NCBI RefSeq assembly: GCF_012926525.1
Contig: NZ_JABBNI010000047.1
Coordinates: 1 to 64,000 of the forward strand
Reading direction: 5' to 3'
Origin: Clostridium muellerianum
GTDB lineage: Bacteria; Bacillota; Clostridia; Clostridiales; Clostridiaceae
DNA length: 64,000 bases
Shown: positions 27,828 through 37,672 of the stretch, in pieces
Layout of the letters: every line of letters begins with the position of its first letter
Numbering within the stretch: position 1 is the stretch's first letter
The notes under the pieces: model-generated
Seen by the model: only the letters and a program-made list of their open reading frames with translations
Told to the model about the DNA's origin: nothing
The model's database searches: none
Made by a program: the position numbers and the translations under genes

Positions 27828-29102
27828 ATGTTTATAGATACAGCGAGAATATTTATTAAATCTGGAGATGGCGGCGACGGTGCAAACACTTTTAGAAGAG
27901 AAAAGTATATAGCTTTTGGAGGTCCAGACGGTGGTGATGGAGGTCGAGGAGGAGATGTAGTTTTAGTAGCAGATCCTAATATGACTACTCTTTTAGATTT
28001 TACATACAAAAAGAAGTATAAGGCTGAACCTGGAGGAAATGGAACTGGATCTAAATGTTTTGGTAAAGATGGAGAAACTCTATATATTAAGGTTCCTATA
28101 GGAACTGTAATAAGAGATTCAGAAACAAATAAAATAATGGCAGATTTATCACATAAAGAAGATAAATTTGTAATTGCTAAAGGCGGTAGAGGTGGCAGAG
28201 GAAATGTTAGATTTACTACCCCTACAAGACAGGCTCCTGATTTTGCTGAACCAGGAATGCCAGGAGAAGAAAGATGGATATTGCTAGAGCTTAAGGTTCT
28301 TGCAGATGTTGGTCTTTTGGGATTTCCTAATGTAGGAAAATCAACTTTACTTTCAGTAGTATCAAAGGCAAGACCTAAGATTGCAAATTATCATTTTACA
28401 ACTTTAAACCCTAACCTTGGAGTAGTTAATATACCTGGCATAACTAGTTTTGTAATGGCAGATATTCCTGGTATAATAGAAGGTGCTTCAGAAGGAGTAG
28501 GCCTCGGAATAAAATTTTTAAGACATATAGAAAGAACAAGAGTTTTAATACATGTAGTAGATATATCTGGAATAGAAGGAAGAGATCCTTTTGAAGATTT
28601 TATGAAAATAAATGAGGAACTTAAGAAGTACAGCGTAAAACTTTGGGATAGACCTCAGATAATAGCTGCAAATAAAGTTGATATGCTATATGATGATGAA
28701 GTATTTGAAAACTTTGAGAAGAAAGTTAAAGAACTCGGTTTCGAAAAAGTATTTAAAATATCAGCTGCAACGAGTAAAGGTGTAGAAGAGCTTATGAAAG
28801 AAGCTGCAAGAGTATTAAGTACTATACCAGTTACAGATATTGAAATAAGCGAAGATGAAAAATTTGTACCAGAAGAGAAGAAATTTACTTACAATATAAG
28901 AAAAGAAGATAATGTATATATTGTTGAAGGAAGCTTCGTAGATAGATTGCTTGCCAGTGTAAATGTAAATGATCCTGATGAATTAAGATATTTCCATAAA
29001 GTATTAAACAATAAGGGAGTACTTCAGGAATTAAGAGAAATGGGTATAGAAGATGGAAATATGGTAAGACTTAATGATTTTGAATTTGAATATTTATTAT
29101 AA
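27828..29102 (+). CDS. obgE: Obg family GTPase
   Basis: 424 residues. The ATG at 27828 is chosen since AAGGAG ends nine bases before; the in-frame ATG at 27819 touches that site. The glycine-rich Obg fold ([16 protein letters not shown], then [10 protein letters not shown]) is followed by the G domain ([25 protein letters not shown]) and an OCT domain from about 345. It acts in 50S assembly and stress signalling, and is co-directional with yhbY. Confidence 0.97.
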   Translation: MFIDTARIFIKSGDGGDGANTFRREKYIAFGGPDGGDGGRGGDVVLVADPNMTTLLDFTYKKKYKAEPGGNGTGSKCFGKDGETLYIKVPIGTVIRDSETNKIMADLSHKEDKFVIAKGGRGGRGNVRFTTPTRQAPDFAEPGMPGEERWILLELKVLADVGLLGFPNVGKSTLLSVVSKARPKIANYHFTTLNPNLGVVNIPGITSFVMADIPGIIEGASEGVGLGIKFLRHIERTRVLIHVVDISGIEGRDPFEDFMKINEELKKYSVKLWDRPQIIAANKVDMLYDDEVFENFEKKVKELGFEKVFKISAATSKGVEELMKEAARVLSTIPVTDIEISEDEKFVPEEKKFTYNIRKEDNVYIVEGSFVDRLLASVNVNDPDELRYFHKVLNNKGVLQELREMGIEDGNMVRLNDFEFEYLL

Positions 29103-29117
29103 TTTTGGAGGTTAGGC

Positions 29118-29408
29118 ATGATTACAAGTAAACAAAGAAGTTATTTAAGATCCTTAGCAAATAATATGGCTCCTATATTTCAGGTGGGAAAGGATGGTAT
29201 AGAAGATAACTTCTTAAAACAGGTAAAAGATGCTTTAGAAGCAAGAGAACTTATAAAGATAGCTGTATTAAATAATAGCGGTTATGATGCTAGAGAAGCT
29301 TCAGATATAATTTGTGAAGAATTAGGCTGTGAAGGAATTCAATCTATAGGAAGTAAATTAGTATTATATAAAAGATCAAGTAAGAAACCTAAAATAGAAC
29401 TTCCTTAA
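29118..29408 (+). CDS. yhbY: YhbY/CRS1-type RNA-binding protein
   Basis: 96 residues, a single CRM domain. LRSLANNMAPIFQVGKDGI and the GxxG-like loop region are typical. It associates with pre-50S particles, consistent with its place 15 bp after obgE. Confidence 0.92.
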   Translation: MITSKQRSYLRSLANNMAPIFQVGKDGIEDNFLKQVKDALEARELIKIAVLNNSGYDAREASDIICEELGCEGIQSIGSKLVLYKRSSKKPKIELP

Positions 29409-29473
29409 GTAATTAAAGTAAAGTTAATTGAAAAATTTGATTCAAGTGGAGTTTTAACTTCATTTGAATCTTA

Positions 29474-29630
29474 GGTATCTTCAAAAAAATAATAAGTCCA
29501 TCTACTAGTCTATTTTGAGTCATGCGGCGTCGGCAGAACCCTTAGATAGTTCAACTATCTGCGGAACCTGCCTCCTTGCCTGACACAAAATATCCTTCGC
29601 ATCTGGACTTATTATTTTCTTTCAGATGCC
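29474..29630. repeat. Repeat family A, copy 2
   Basis: 157 bases, GGTATCTTCAA to TTCAGATGCC, an imperfect palindrome along its entire length. Outer arms are AATAATAAGTCCA and TGGACTTATTATT; the centre is AGATAGTTCAACTATCT. It is the near-exact reverse complement of the copy at 40428-40583 (I count five differences). Confidence 0.9.
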
Positions 29631-29736
29631 TTAAATAAAATTTATCCATGACTGATGTATTTTGTTGAAGTTAGAGTATGCGGTTACTGGATAATTTTTA
29701 TTGCAATTTACACAATATGTTTAGGAGAAGGTAAAT

Positions 29737-30339
29737 ATGATAAAAAAGGCTATTTTCGGAGGAACTTTTGATCCTATTCATAATGGACATTTACATATAG
29801 CTTATGAAGCGTTATATAAGTTAAATTTAGATAAAATTATATTTATGCCCTCAGGTAATCCACCACATAAGTTAGAAAAAAGAGTAACAGATGCATTTCT
29901 GAGATATGAAATGGTGAAAACGGCTGTAAGGAATGAAGAAAAGTTTGAGGTAAGTAGCTATGAAGTAACAAAAGATAACTTAAGCTATACTTATAAAACT
30001 CTTGAGTATTTTACTAACTTAGAAAAAGAAACTAAGTGGTATTTTATAACTGGTGTTGATTGCCTTATGGATATTGAAAACTGGAGAAATTATCCTGAAA
30101 TACTTAGACTATGTACTTTTGTAGTTTTTAATAGACCGGGTTATAGCATAGAAAAAGTATTAGAGAAGAAAATTTCGCTGGAAAATAGGTATAATAGTAA
30201 GATTGTTTTTTTAGACATACCTTTACTTGAGATTTCTTCAACAAGTATAAGAAAAGATGTAAAAGAAGGAAGAAAAGTAAGCCATTTAATGCCTGAAAAT
30301 GTGTGTTGTATTATAGAGCAACTTAAATTATATCAATAA
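29737..30339 (+). CDS. nadD: Nicotinate-nucleotide adenylyltransferase
   Basis: 200 residues. It adenylylates nicotinate mononucleotide in NAD synthesis. [15 protein letters not shown] contains the HxGH nucleotidyltransferase motif and [14 protein letters not shown] the ISSTxIR motif. TAGGAGAAGG precedes the ATG. Confidence 0.96.
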   Translation: MIKKAIFGGTFDPIHNGHLHIAYEALYKLNLDKIIFMPSGNPPHKLEKRVTDAFLRYEMVKTAVRNEEKFEVSSYEVTKDNLSYTYKTLEYFTNLEKETKWYFITGVDCLMDIENWRNYPEILRLCTFVVFNRPGYSIEKVLEKKISLENRYNSKIVFLDIPLLEISSTSIRKDVKEGRKVSHLMPENVCCIIEQLKLYQ

Positions 30340-30482
30340 ATCTTATTTAATGGGAGCTACATTAGGTAGCTGTACAATCAATGATTTAGTATATAATTTA
30401 ATTTTCGTAGTTTAAAAATGTTAAGTCAAAATTTTGTATGTACGAAAGTTGAGTACATAATAGTTATTTGGAGTGATACGGG

Positions 30483-31058
30483 ATGTGGAATGAACAGGAG
30501 ATTAAAAATTACTTAAAGGATAACCTTAAAATTAAAAGATATGAACACAGCTTGAGTGTAAGAGATACTGCCGTAGAATTAGCAGAATTGTATAATGAAA
30601 ATGTAGAAAAAGCAAGAATGGCAGGTCTTGTTCATGATTGTGCAAAAAATATGAGTAATGAAAAAATTTTAGATATAGCTAAAAATCATAATTTAGAGAT
30701 TAATGAAGTATGCAAAGAAAGTCCTCAACTACTTCATGGAGCAGTTGGTGCTGTAATAGCTAGAGAAAAGATGGGAATTGAAGATAAAGATATATTAAAT
30801 GCTGTTGCTTATCATACTACTGGAAGAAAAAACATGACTAAATTAGAAAAAATAATATATATAGCTGACTATGTAGAACCTTTAAGAGACTTTCCGGGAG
30901 TAGATTTATTAAGAAAAGCTGCTTACAAAGATTTAGATAATGCTTTACTAATGTCTTTTAATAATACTATAAAATTTATCCTTGAAAGAGGACAACTTAT
31001 TCATTTAGATACAATAGAAGGCAGAAATTTTGTAATTTCACAATTAAAAAGTAGATAA
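30483..31058 (+). CDS. yqeK: HD-domain hydrolase YqeK
   Basis: 191 residues. The HD motif (GLVHDCAKNMS) and the upstream H (YEHSLSVRDTAVEL), plus HGAVGAV and YHTTGR, match the YqeK family of Ap4A (symmetrical) hydrolases. It follows nadD as in most Firmicutes; the rsfS gene that often follows next is not in this position. Confidence 0.92.
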   Translation: MWNEQEIKNYLKDNLKIKRYEHSLSVRDTAVELAELYNENVEKARMAGLVHDCAKNMSNEKILDIAKNHNLEINEVCKESPQLLHGAVGAVIAREKMGIEDKDILNAVAYHTTGRKNMTKLEKIIYIADYVEPLRDFPGVDLLRKAAYKDLDNALLMSFNNTIKFILERGQLIHLDTIEGRNFVISQLKSR

Positions 31059-31112
31059 TTTATCAGATTATTAAATTACATAAATAAATAAGCAAAAAAA
31101 CTACAAGTTTGA

Positions 31113-31118
31113 TATAAT
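31113..31118 (+). promoter_or_regulatory. Probable -10 of the ridA promoter
   Basis: TATAAT preceded by TGA (extended -10), 75 bases before the ridA start. A GACAGTAA/TTTACTGTC hairpin lies between it and the gene. Confidence 0.5.
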
Positions 31119-31192
31119 AGTATTGTTTCAAGAAACTTAAAAAAATTGACAGTAATGGTTTACTGTCTAAATTACAGGAGGGTTTTAATATT

Positions 31193-31573
31193 ATGGAAAA
31201 ACAAATAATAAACACACCAAAGGCACCAGGAGCTGTAGGACCTTATTCACAAGCAGTTAAGGTTGGAAAATTATTATTTACATCAGGACAAATTCCACTA
31301 GATCCTGCAACTGGAAAATTAGTTGATGGAGATATTAAAAAAGCTACTGAAAGATCTTTAGAAAATATAAAAGCTTTACTTGAAGAAGCAGGCACATCTT
31401 TTGATAAAGTTGTAAAGACAACTGTATTTGTAAAGGATATGGGGGATTTTGGTGCTGTTAACGAAGTTTACGCAAAATACTTTACAAAAGACATGCCAGC
31501 AAGATCTTGTGTGCAAGTAGCACTTCCAAAAGATGCTTTAGTTGAAATAGAAGTAATTGCTTTAGTAGACTAA
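31193..31573 (+). CDS. ridA: RidA family enamine/imine deaminase
   Basis: 126 residues, normal length. RidA hydrolyses reactive 2-aminoacrylate-type enamines from PLP enzymes. [27 protein letters not shown] and the Arg of [23 protein letters not shown] are the family signature, including the substrate-binding Arg. It is monocistronic with a hairpin after it. Confidence 0.95.
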   Translation: MEKQIINTPKAPGAVGPYSQAVKVGKLLFTSGQIPLDPATGKLVDGDIKKATERSLENIKALLEEAGTSFDKVVKTTVFVKDMGDFGAVNEVYAKYFTKDMPARSCVQVALPKDALVEIEVIALVD

Positions 31574-31597
31574 TTAAATCTACATATTTAGTAATAA

Positions 31598-31624
31598 AAG
31601 AGTGAACTTTTAGGTTCACTCTTT
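31598..31624 (+). terminator. Hairpin after ridA
   Basis: AGAGTGAAC pairs with GTTCACTCT around TTTTAG; the T run is short (TTTGTG), so efficiency is uncertain. Confidence 0.5.
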
Positions 31625-31687
31625 GTGTATAGAAAAAAGTTTTATGATAACTATAAGATTAGATTTTAATATTAAAAGGAGCAGTAT

Positions 31688-32590
31688 ATGGAGAAAAATA
31701 AGCTTATTTTTATAGTAAAAGGGAATGAAGAGGGTATGAAGCTTAGAGCATATCTTAAAGATGTTCAAAAACTTTCAAGCAGGCTTATTAAAGGAGCCGC
31801 ACTGGGAGGAAGAATAAGTGTAAATGATAATACAGTTAAACTTAACTATGTTATTAAGCTTGATGATAAAATATCCTTTGATGTGGAGAAAAAGGAAAGT
31901 CAAAATATAGAGCCGGAAAAAATAGATATAGATGTAGTTTATGAAGATAGTGATCTTATAGTAGTAAATAAACAGCCTGGAATAGTTGTACATCCAACAA
32001 AGAGTTACCCAAATGGAACGTTATCCAATGGGCTTTTATACTATTTTAGAGAAAAAGGTGAAAACTGCATAGTAAGATTAGTCAGCAGATTAGATATGGA
32101 TACTTCAGGTCTTATTATAATAGCAAAAAATCAATTTGCACATATGTCTCTGGCCAGGGATATGCATGAAGAAGATTTTGAAAAGAGTTATTTAGCTGTC
32201 GTACATGGAAACTTAAAAGAAAAAGAAGGAGTAATAAATCTCCCTATTTATAGAACTGATGATGGAAATATAAGAAGAGTTGTAGATGAAAGAGGACAGG
32301 AGAGTATAACTTGCTTTAATGTTGTAGAAAGTTTTAATAAAGGAGATTTAGTGAAACTTACATTAAAGACTGGAAGAACACATCAAATAAGAGTTCATAT
32401 GACTCATATAGGACATCCATTATATGGGGATAGCCTTTATGGAAAAAGCGATGATAAAGAATACATAGAAAGACAGGCATTACATGCCTATAAATTAAGC
32501 TTTCCTCATCCTAGAACCAGAGAGATTTTAAGATTGGAGATAGGACTTCCTAAAGATTTACAGGAATTAATAGAGAAAATAAAAAGTTGA
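31688..32590 (+). CDS. RluA/RluD-family pseudouridine synthase with S4 domain
   Basis: 300 residues behind AAAAGGAG. An N-terminal S4-like domain (KLSSRLIKGAALGGRISVN) precedes the catalytic domain with RLDMDTSGLIIIAKN, which contains the catalytic Asp, and GRTHQIRVHMTHIGHPLYGD. The rRNA or tRNA position it modifies cannot be told from sequence. Its stop codon lies inside a bidirectional terminator. Confidence 0.92.
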   Translation: MEKNKLIFIVKGNEEGMKLRAYLKDVQKLSSRLIKGAALGGRISVNDNTVKLNYVIKLDDKISFDVEKKESQNIEPEKIDIDVVYEDSDLIVVNKQPGIVVHPTKSYPNGTLSNGLLYYFREKGENCIVRLVSRLDMDTSGLIIIAKNQFAHMSLARDMHEEDFEKSYLAVVHGNLKEKEGVINLPIYRTDDGNIRRVVDERGQESITCFNVVESFNKGDLVKLTLKTGRTHQIRVHMTHIGHPLYGDSLYGKSDDKEYIERQALHAYKLSFPHPRTREILRLEIGLPKDLQELIEKIKS

Positions 32591-32624
32591 TGACCTTATC
32601 TTAATAAAGTCATCAACTTTTTAT
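32581..32624. terminator. Bidirectional terminator overlapping two stop codons
   Basis: AAAAAGTTGATGAC pairs with GTCATCAACTTTTT. The TGA of the pseudouridine synthase is in the left arm and the stop of the minus-strand carboxypeptidase gene is at the right edge. Confidence 0.85.
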
Positions 32625-33847
32625 TGCTGTTTATTAAATAATTTATATTTTTTTAATGCATAAGCTATACCGCCGATTATTATCAATGCAGCAGGGATTA
32701 AGTATTCCATTTTTAAATTCATGCCTTTAAATGGTTTTGACTGAAGTACCTGTTTTAACTCATGGCTAGTACCACTTGTAAGTTTTAAAGTACCTAAGTT
32801 TTGGTTGTTCTTAATTACGGTTCCTTCTGCAATTACATCTCCTGTTTTAAAAAATTTAGTACTTAAATTTTCGTCTTTCATATTAAATTTTACTGGAGAA
32901 GTATCTTCTTTCAATTTAACATAATAAAAATCTGAAGCTGCTAAAAGAGGTATTGTTAAGCCATTGTTATTATATGTAGTAACAAGATCACCTTTTTTAT
33001 ACAAACGTACAGTTTCAAAAGTACTAAAACCATAATTGAACAAATTAACTGCATCAGGAAAAAAAGTTTTATTTTTATCATGTACCAATGCAACTATAAG
33101 TCTTTGTCCATTTCTTGTAGCATAAGATACATATGAATGTAATGATTGAGTAGTATAACCAGTTTTACCACCTTTACATCCATCATAATAAAGTTGTGAA
33201 GATTTTTGTATTAATTTGTTTTCATTCCATAAAGGTCTTTTTACAGCAGACTTGTTTGTAGGAGGTATCTCATAGAAGCTGGTACTGGCAATTTGCGTAT
33301 ACTCAGATTTGTTAGATAATTCCCTCATTATAAGAGCTAAATCTCTTGCAGAAGTTTTGTGCCTTTCATCATATAATCCACTGGGATTAACGAAATTTGT
33401 GTCTTTACAGCCTAATTCTAAAGCTCTTTTATTCATCTGTACTGCAAAGTTATCTATTGACCCACCTATATGTTCTGCTAGTGCTTCAGCACAATCATTT
33501 CCAGATTGAAGCATTAAACCATATAACAGATCTCTAACTTTTAATTCTTCACCTTCAAACAAATATATTTTACTTCCATCTACTGCAGGTGGATTTTTTC
33601 CGACCTTTACTACATCATCTAATTTACATTTTTCTAAAGTTAAAAGTGCAGTCATAAGTTTTGTTGTAGAAGCAGGTGGATAAGCGGCATCTTCATTTTT
33701 GCCGTATAAAACATATCCAGTTGTTGCATCCATAAGAACTACGCTATCAGCAGAAACAGTGGGAGGATCAGCTTTTGCTTGCACTTCGAACTGAGCATTT
33801 GAAAGTAAAAATATAAAACCCATCATAAAAATTAATAATTTTTTCAT
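32621..33847 (-). CDS. D-alanyl-D-alanine carboxypeptidase (PBP5/DacF type, S11)
   Basis: 408 residues from the ATG at 33847 with GAGGAGG upstream. A signal peptide (about 1-28, ending VQAKA) is followed by the S11 domain: STTK, SGN (LMLQSGNDCAE) and KTG (GGKTGYT). The C-terminal region ends in one membrane helix (LIPAALIIIGGIAYALKKY), a true transmembrane anchor rather than the amphipathic helix of PBP5. It trims D-Ala from stem peptides. It is the only minus-strand gene between 4.3 and 54 kb. Confidence 0.93.
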   Translation of the reverse strand: MKKLLIFMMGFIFLLSNAQFEVQAKADPPTVSADSVVLMDATTGYVLYGKNEDAAYPPASTTKLMTALLTLEKCKLDDVVKVGKNPPAVDGSKIYLFEGEELKVRDLLYGLMLQSGNDCAEALAEHIGGSIDNFAVQMNKRALELGCKDTNFVNPSGLYDERHKTSARDLALIMRELSNKSEYTQIASTSFYEIPPTNKSAVKRPLWNENKLIQKSSQLYYDGCKGGKTGYTTQSLHSYVSYATRNGQRLIVALVHDKNKTFFPDAVNLFNYGFSTFETVRLYKKGDLVTTYNNNGLTIPLLAASDFYYVKLKEDTSPVKFNMKDENLSTKFFKTGDVIAEGTVIKNNQNLGTLKLTSGTSHELKQVLQSKPFKGMNLKMEYLIPAALIIIGGIAYALKKYKLFNKQQ

Positions 33848-33973
33848 TTTAGCCTCCTCTAACATCGTTAATCATAATTATATCAAAAAAGTTCTATTTT
33901 TGCGACAGAATTTTTGAAACCTGTCAATAATCTAAATAATAGACAAGAAAACACGCTTTATTGGAGGTTTATA

Positions 33974-34567
33974 ATGAATAAAAAAAAGAAAATTATAGGT
34001 TCTATAATTATTTTGATCATATTTGCAGTATTTTTAACAGCAGGATACGTTATTTCAAAGCCAGCTAAGGATTTAAATGCTAAAGAGGTTTTTAATGAAA
34101 CAACAGTTGTAGAAAGTAAAGATACTAAAACTAAAGAAATTACTGTTTATATTAATGGAGAAGTTAAAAACCCAGGAGTTTATAAATTAAAAGATGGAAG
34201 TAGGGCACAGGATTTACTGAATAGTGCAGGAGGCTTTAGTGAGACTGCAGATAAATGCAAATTAAATCTTGCAAAAAAACTAAAGGATGAAGATTATATA
34301 TATGTAGACAGGAAAAATGATAAAAATATATCAGCTTCAGGCAGCATAGGAAATTCTAGCATATCACAAGATGGAAAAGTAGATATAAACAGTGCATCAA
34401 AGGAACAATTAAAGACTGTACCTGGAATAGGGGATACAACAGCACAGAAGATAATAGATTATAGAGAAAAGAATGGTTCATTTAAGTCTATTGAGGATTT
34501 AAAAAAGGTTGGAAGAATAGGGGATAAGACTTTAGAAAAAATTAAGGACAAAATAGAGGTTAGGTAA
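33974..34567 (+). CDS. comEA: ComEA-like DNA-binding protein with SLBB and HhH domains
   Basis: 197 residues from the ATG at 33974 with TTGGAGGT upstream. One N-terminal membrane helix (about 7-27), a SLBB domain (VYINGEVKNPGVYKLKDGSRAQDLL) and a C-terminal tandem helix-hairpin-helix (VDINSASKEQLKTVPGIGDTTAQ, VGRIGDKTL). ComEA is the membrane receptor for DNA during transformation; no other competence gene is in the window, so its role here may be reduced. Confidence 0.88.
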   Translation: MNKKKKIIGSIIILIIFAVFLTAGYVISKPAKDLNAKEVFNETTVVESKDTKTKEITVYINGEVKNPGVYKLKDGSRAQDLLNSAGGFSETADKCKLNLAKKLKDEDYIYVDRKNDKNISASGSIGNSSISQDGKVDINSASKEQLKTVPGIGDTTAQKIIDYREKNGSFKSIEDLKKVGRIGDKTLEKIKDKIEVR

Positions 34568-34616
34568 TGTTAAAGTGCAGTTGTAATATAAGCATAATGT
34601 GACGCAAAGGTGCAGT

Positions 34617-34795
34617 AGTAGTTTGGATTTTAACTTTTACTCCATGATATATGGTAATTGTTTCATCACTGCTAAATGTTTTAATTATTCTAAAGCTCGA
34701 AATTTTTGAACTAAGAATAATACTAAAACAATTTAGCTAATGTGATGAAACACTTACCATATATCACTACATAAAAGTTAAAATCCAAACTAGTA
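34617..34795. repeat. About 180-bp near-perfect palindrome (type E)
   Basis: TAGTTTGGATTTTAACTTTTA is inverted at the right end; further in, ATATATGGTAA, TTTCATCAC and GTTTTAATTATTCT face their inverses, and the centre is a short AGCTC/GAACT loop. It pairs along almost its entire length. It starts 50 bases after the comEA stop. No second copy was noticed in this window. Confidence 0.75.
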
Positions 34796-34909
34796 ACTTC
34801 AAGCGTACGCACATAATTAAATTGTCATAAGTTATTTTCTATTTTGCATAAATATTTCGAAAGAGATTGATCATAATGTATTATAAGCAATTTTTAATAT
34901 TAAAATTAC

Positions 34910-35070
34910 AATAGTTACTACACAATTTTTTAGGTGGAGGGATCTTTGAATATATGGTGTATAAAAGCTTTTGAGTGAATTTTAGGCATTAGAGCTCCTT
35001 AATAAACGGTCAGCTTTTATACACCATATATTCAATGCGGACTCCACCTAAAAAGTTGCGTCGCAATATT
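34910..35070. repeat. Repeat family C, full copy
   Basis: Left arm TTTTTTAGGTGGAG, then ATATATGGTGTATAAAAGCT; right arm AGCTTTTATACACCATATAT, then CTCCACCTAAAAAGTTGCG. The right end matches the solo end at 2786-2822. Confidence 0.8.
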
Positions 35071-35193
35071 TTTACATTGTGGATTGTAGATGTTAATGTA
35101 ATAACTATACTTATAGCTAAAAGTGAAGTATTATATATATGTAGTTAAGATGTGTAACTATGATATGAAATTATGAGTTAGTGAGGTGGTAGC

Positions 35194-36228
35194 ATGTCAG
35201 TGAAAAGGCTTACAGAATTATCAAAAACATCGGGATGAGCAGCTAAGATAGGACCGGAGGTCTTAAGTAATATTTTAGGAAAACTGCCCAAGATGGAAAA
35301 TGAAAATTTGATAGTTGGTATAGAAACTTCTGATGATGCAGCAGTTTATAAATTAAATGATGAAATGGCAGTAATACAAACACTGGATTTTTTTACTCCT
35401 GTAGTAGATGATCCTTACACCTTTGGACAAATTGCCGCAGCTAATTCTTTAAGTGATATATATGCTATGGGGGGAAAACCAACAGTAGCTTTAAATATAG
35501 TATGTTTTCCTACCTGCTTATCTATAGATATTTTAGGAGAAATACTTAAAGGAGGAGCAGATAAAGTATTAGAAGCAGGAGCAGTAGTAATAGGTGGTCA
35601 TACAGTGGAAGACAGCGAGCCTAAGTATGGTCTGTCTGTTATGGGGCTAGTTCACCCGGATAAAATTTTAAAAAATTATGGTTCAAAGGTAGGAGATGTA
35701 GTTATAATAACAAAACCTTTAGGGCTTGGTATTATAAATACTGCAATAAAAGGTGAAGTAGCATGTAAAGAAGCCTATAATAAGGCAGTTAAGGTTATGA
35801 CAACTTTAAATAAATACGCAGGTGAAATTGTAGTTAAGTACAATTTAAGTGCATGTACAGATGTAACAGGCTTTGGTATTATGGGGCATGGTTATGAAAT
35901 GGCTTCTGCTTCAAAGGTTACCTTAAAGATATATTCAGGTAAAGTACCTTATATAGAAGAAGCTAGGGAATATGCACAGATGGGTTTAGTGCCGGCTGGA
36001 TCCTATAATAATAGAAATTACCTGGAGGGAAAATACCAATTTAAAAATATAGATGAATGGATGAAGGATATATTGTTTGATCCTCAAACTTCAGGGGGAC
36101 TTTTAATTACATGCTCAAAGGTAGAAGGTGATAAAATTATGAAACAACTTCTTTCTTTGGAAATGCCGTCAGCTATAATTGGGGAAGTTATAGAGCAGCA
36201 GGGGGAAAACTATATAATAGTTGAATAG
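35194..36228 (+). CDS. selD: Selenide, water dikinase SelD, selenocysteine-containing
   Basis: 344 residues when the in-frame TGA at 35236-35238 is read as Sec. The ATG at 35194 follows GAGGTGG. The residue order is KTSG-U15-AAK18, exactly where SelD proteins carry catalytic Cys or Sec and the essential Lys; only with read-through does the protein reach full length. It makes selenophosphate from selenide and ATP. DTGGG-like and ADVTGFGIMGHG segments are present. A GGACC/GGTCT hairpin starts 12 bases after the TGA. selA follows 26 bp later. Confidence 0.95.
35251..35263 (+). promoter_or_regulatory. Candidate bSECIS hairpin in selD
   Basis: GGACC pairs with GGTCT (one G-T pair) around a GGA loop; the loop lies about 18 bases after the UGA, within the range for bacterial SECIS elements that bind SelB. 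Only the top stem is convincing by eye. Confidence 0.55.
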
Positions 36229-36254
36229 TAGAATATGCTAAGGGGTGATATTAA

Positions 36255-37637
36255 TTGATAAAGAAAGACTTGCTAAGGAAATTACCTAAAATTGATGAGC
36301 TTTTAAAAGAAGATATAGTAAAAGATAGTTTAAAAGATACAATGAGGACATTAGTTATAGATTCTTTGAGAGCTTCTATAGATCAATATAGAGAATACAT
36401 ATTAGAAGATGAAATACAGGATTTCAAAAAGGAAGATATACTATCAAGATTTCAGGAAATTTTGGAGACTAAAAAGGAACCTAATCTTAAAGGTGTAATA
36501 AATGCGGTAGGAGTAGTTATTCATACTAATTTAGGAAGATCAATACTTCCTGAAGAAGCTGTGAAAAATGTTATAGAAGTTACACAAAACTATAATAATT
36601 TAGAATATGACTTAAAAAAAGGTGAAAGAGGTTCTAGATATAGTCATATAGAAGAACTTATTAAAAAAGTAACTGGTGCAGAGGCTGCATTAGTTGTAAA
36701 TAATAATGCAGCAGCTGTAATGCTGGTTTTAAACACATTGTGTAAGGATAAGGAGGCTATAGTTTCTCGTGGTCAACTTGTAGAAATAGGAGGATCTTTT
36801 AGAGTACCAGATGTAATGGTTTTTAGTGGAGCTGAACTTGTGGAGGTAGGAACTACAAATAGAACCCATTTATATGATTATGAGAACAATATAAATGAAA
36901 ATACAGGGGTTCTGCTTAAGGTTCATACATCAAACTTTAAAATTCTTGGATTTACGGATGATGTTCCTTTAGAGGAGCTAGTAGCACTTGGAAAAGAGAA
37001 ATCTATACCTGTAATTGAAGATATAGGTAGTGGAAGTTTAATTGATTTTTCAAAGTACAATTTTACATATGAACCTACAGTACAGGAAAGCATAAAAAAA
37101 GGCGTAGATGTAGTTACATTTAGCGGAGATAAAATGCTTGGAGGTCCTCAAGTTGGAATAATTGTGGGTAAAAAAGAATTTGTAGATAAAATGAAAAAAA
37201 ACCAGCTTACCAGGGCGCTTAGAATAGACAAAATGATCTTAGCTGCTCTGGAGGGTACTATGAAGTATTATTTAGATGAAAAAGAAGCAGTAAAAAAAAT
37301 ACCTACACTTCATATGATGTTAAGTAGTAAAGATGAGCACAAGAAAAGAGCATATAAGTTAAAAAGAAAGCTTAAAAACAAAGTCGGAGATTTTAATTTT
37401 GTTGTGGGAGAGGATTATTCTATGGTAGGTGGAGGTTCTATGCCTATAGAAAGAATTCCAACCTATGTTATAAAAGTTAAGAGCAATAAATATAAACCGG
37501 AAGAGTTAGAAGTAAAATTGAGAAAAAACAAAATTCCAATAATAGTAAGAGTGGCTAATGATGAAGTTATTATGGATGTAAGAACTATGTTTGATAGGGA
37601 TTTTGATATGGTTGCTGAAACTTTTGCTGGGCTTTAA
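36255..37637 (+). CDS. selA: L-seryl-tRNA(Sec) selenium transferase
   Basis: 460 residues from a TTG start placed by AAGGGGTGAT. SelA is a PLP enzyme that converts Ser-tRNA(Sec) to Sec-tRNA(Sec) with selenophosphate. [25 protein letters not shown] and the PLP lysine in [12 protein letters not shown] are visible. Second gene of selDAB. Confidence 0.96.
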   Translation: MIKKDLLRKLPKIDELLKEDIVKDSLKDTMRTLVIDSLRASIDQYREYILEDEIQDFKKEDILSRFQEILETKKEPNLKGVINAVGVVIHTNLGRSILPEEAVKNVIEVTQNYNNLEYDLKKGERGSRYSHIEELIKKVTGAEAALVVNNNAAAVMLVLNTLCKDKEAIVSRGQLVEIGGSFRVPDVMVFSGAELVEVGTTNRTHLYDYENNINENTGVLLKVHTSNFKILGFTDDVPLEELVALGKEKSIPVIEDIGSGSLIDFSKYNFTYEPTVQESIKKGVDVVTFSGDKMLGGPQVGIIVGKKEFVDKMKKNQLTRALRIDKMILAALEGTMKYYLDEKEAVKKIPTLHMMLSSKDEHKKRAYKLKRKLKNKVGDFNFVVGEDYSMVGGGSMPIERIPTYVIKVKSNKYKPEELEVKLRKNKIPIIVRVANDEVIMDVRTMFDRDFDMVAETFAGL

Positions 37638-37672
37638 AACGTTGATATGTAAATGAGAAAGGATGTGAGGTT

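Noticed and set aside
34595-34620. GACGCAAAGG resembling part of a c-di-GMP-I riboswitch
   Set aside because: Only that short string fits; the conserved GGGCAAACC part and the tetraloop receptor are absent, and the region belongs to a palindrome.
35293-36228. SelD starting at an ATG after the UGA
   Set aside because: That start removes the catalytic residue and the essential lysine; the upstream ATG has a good ribosome site and the read-through frame matches the family.
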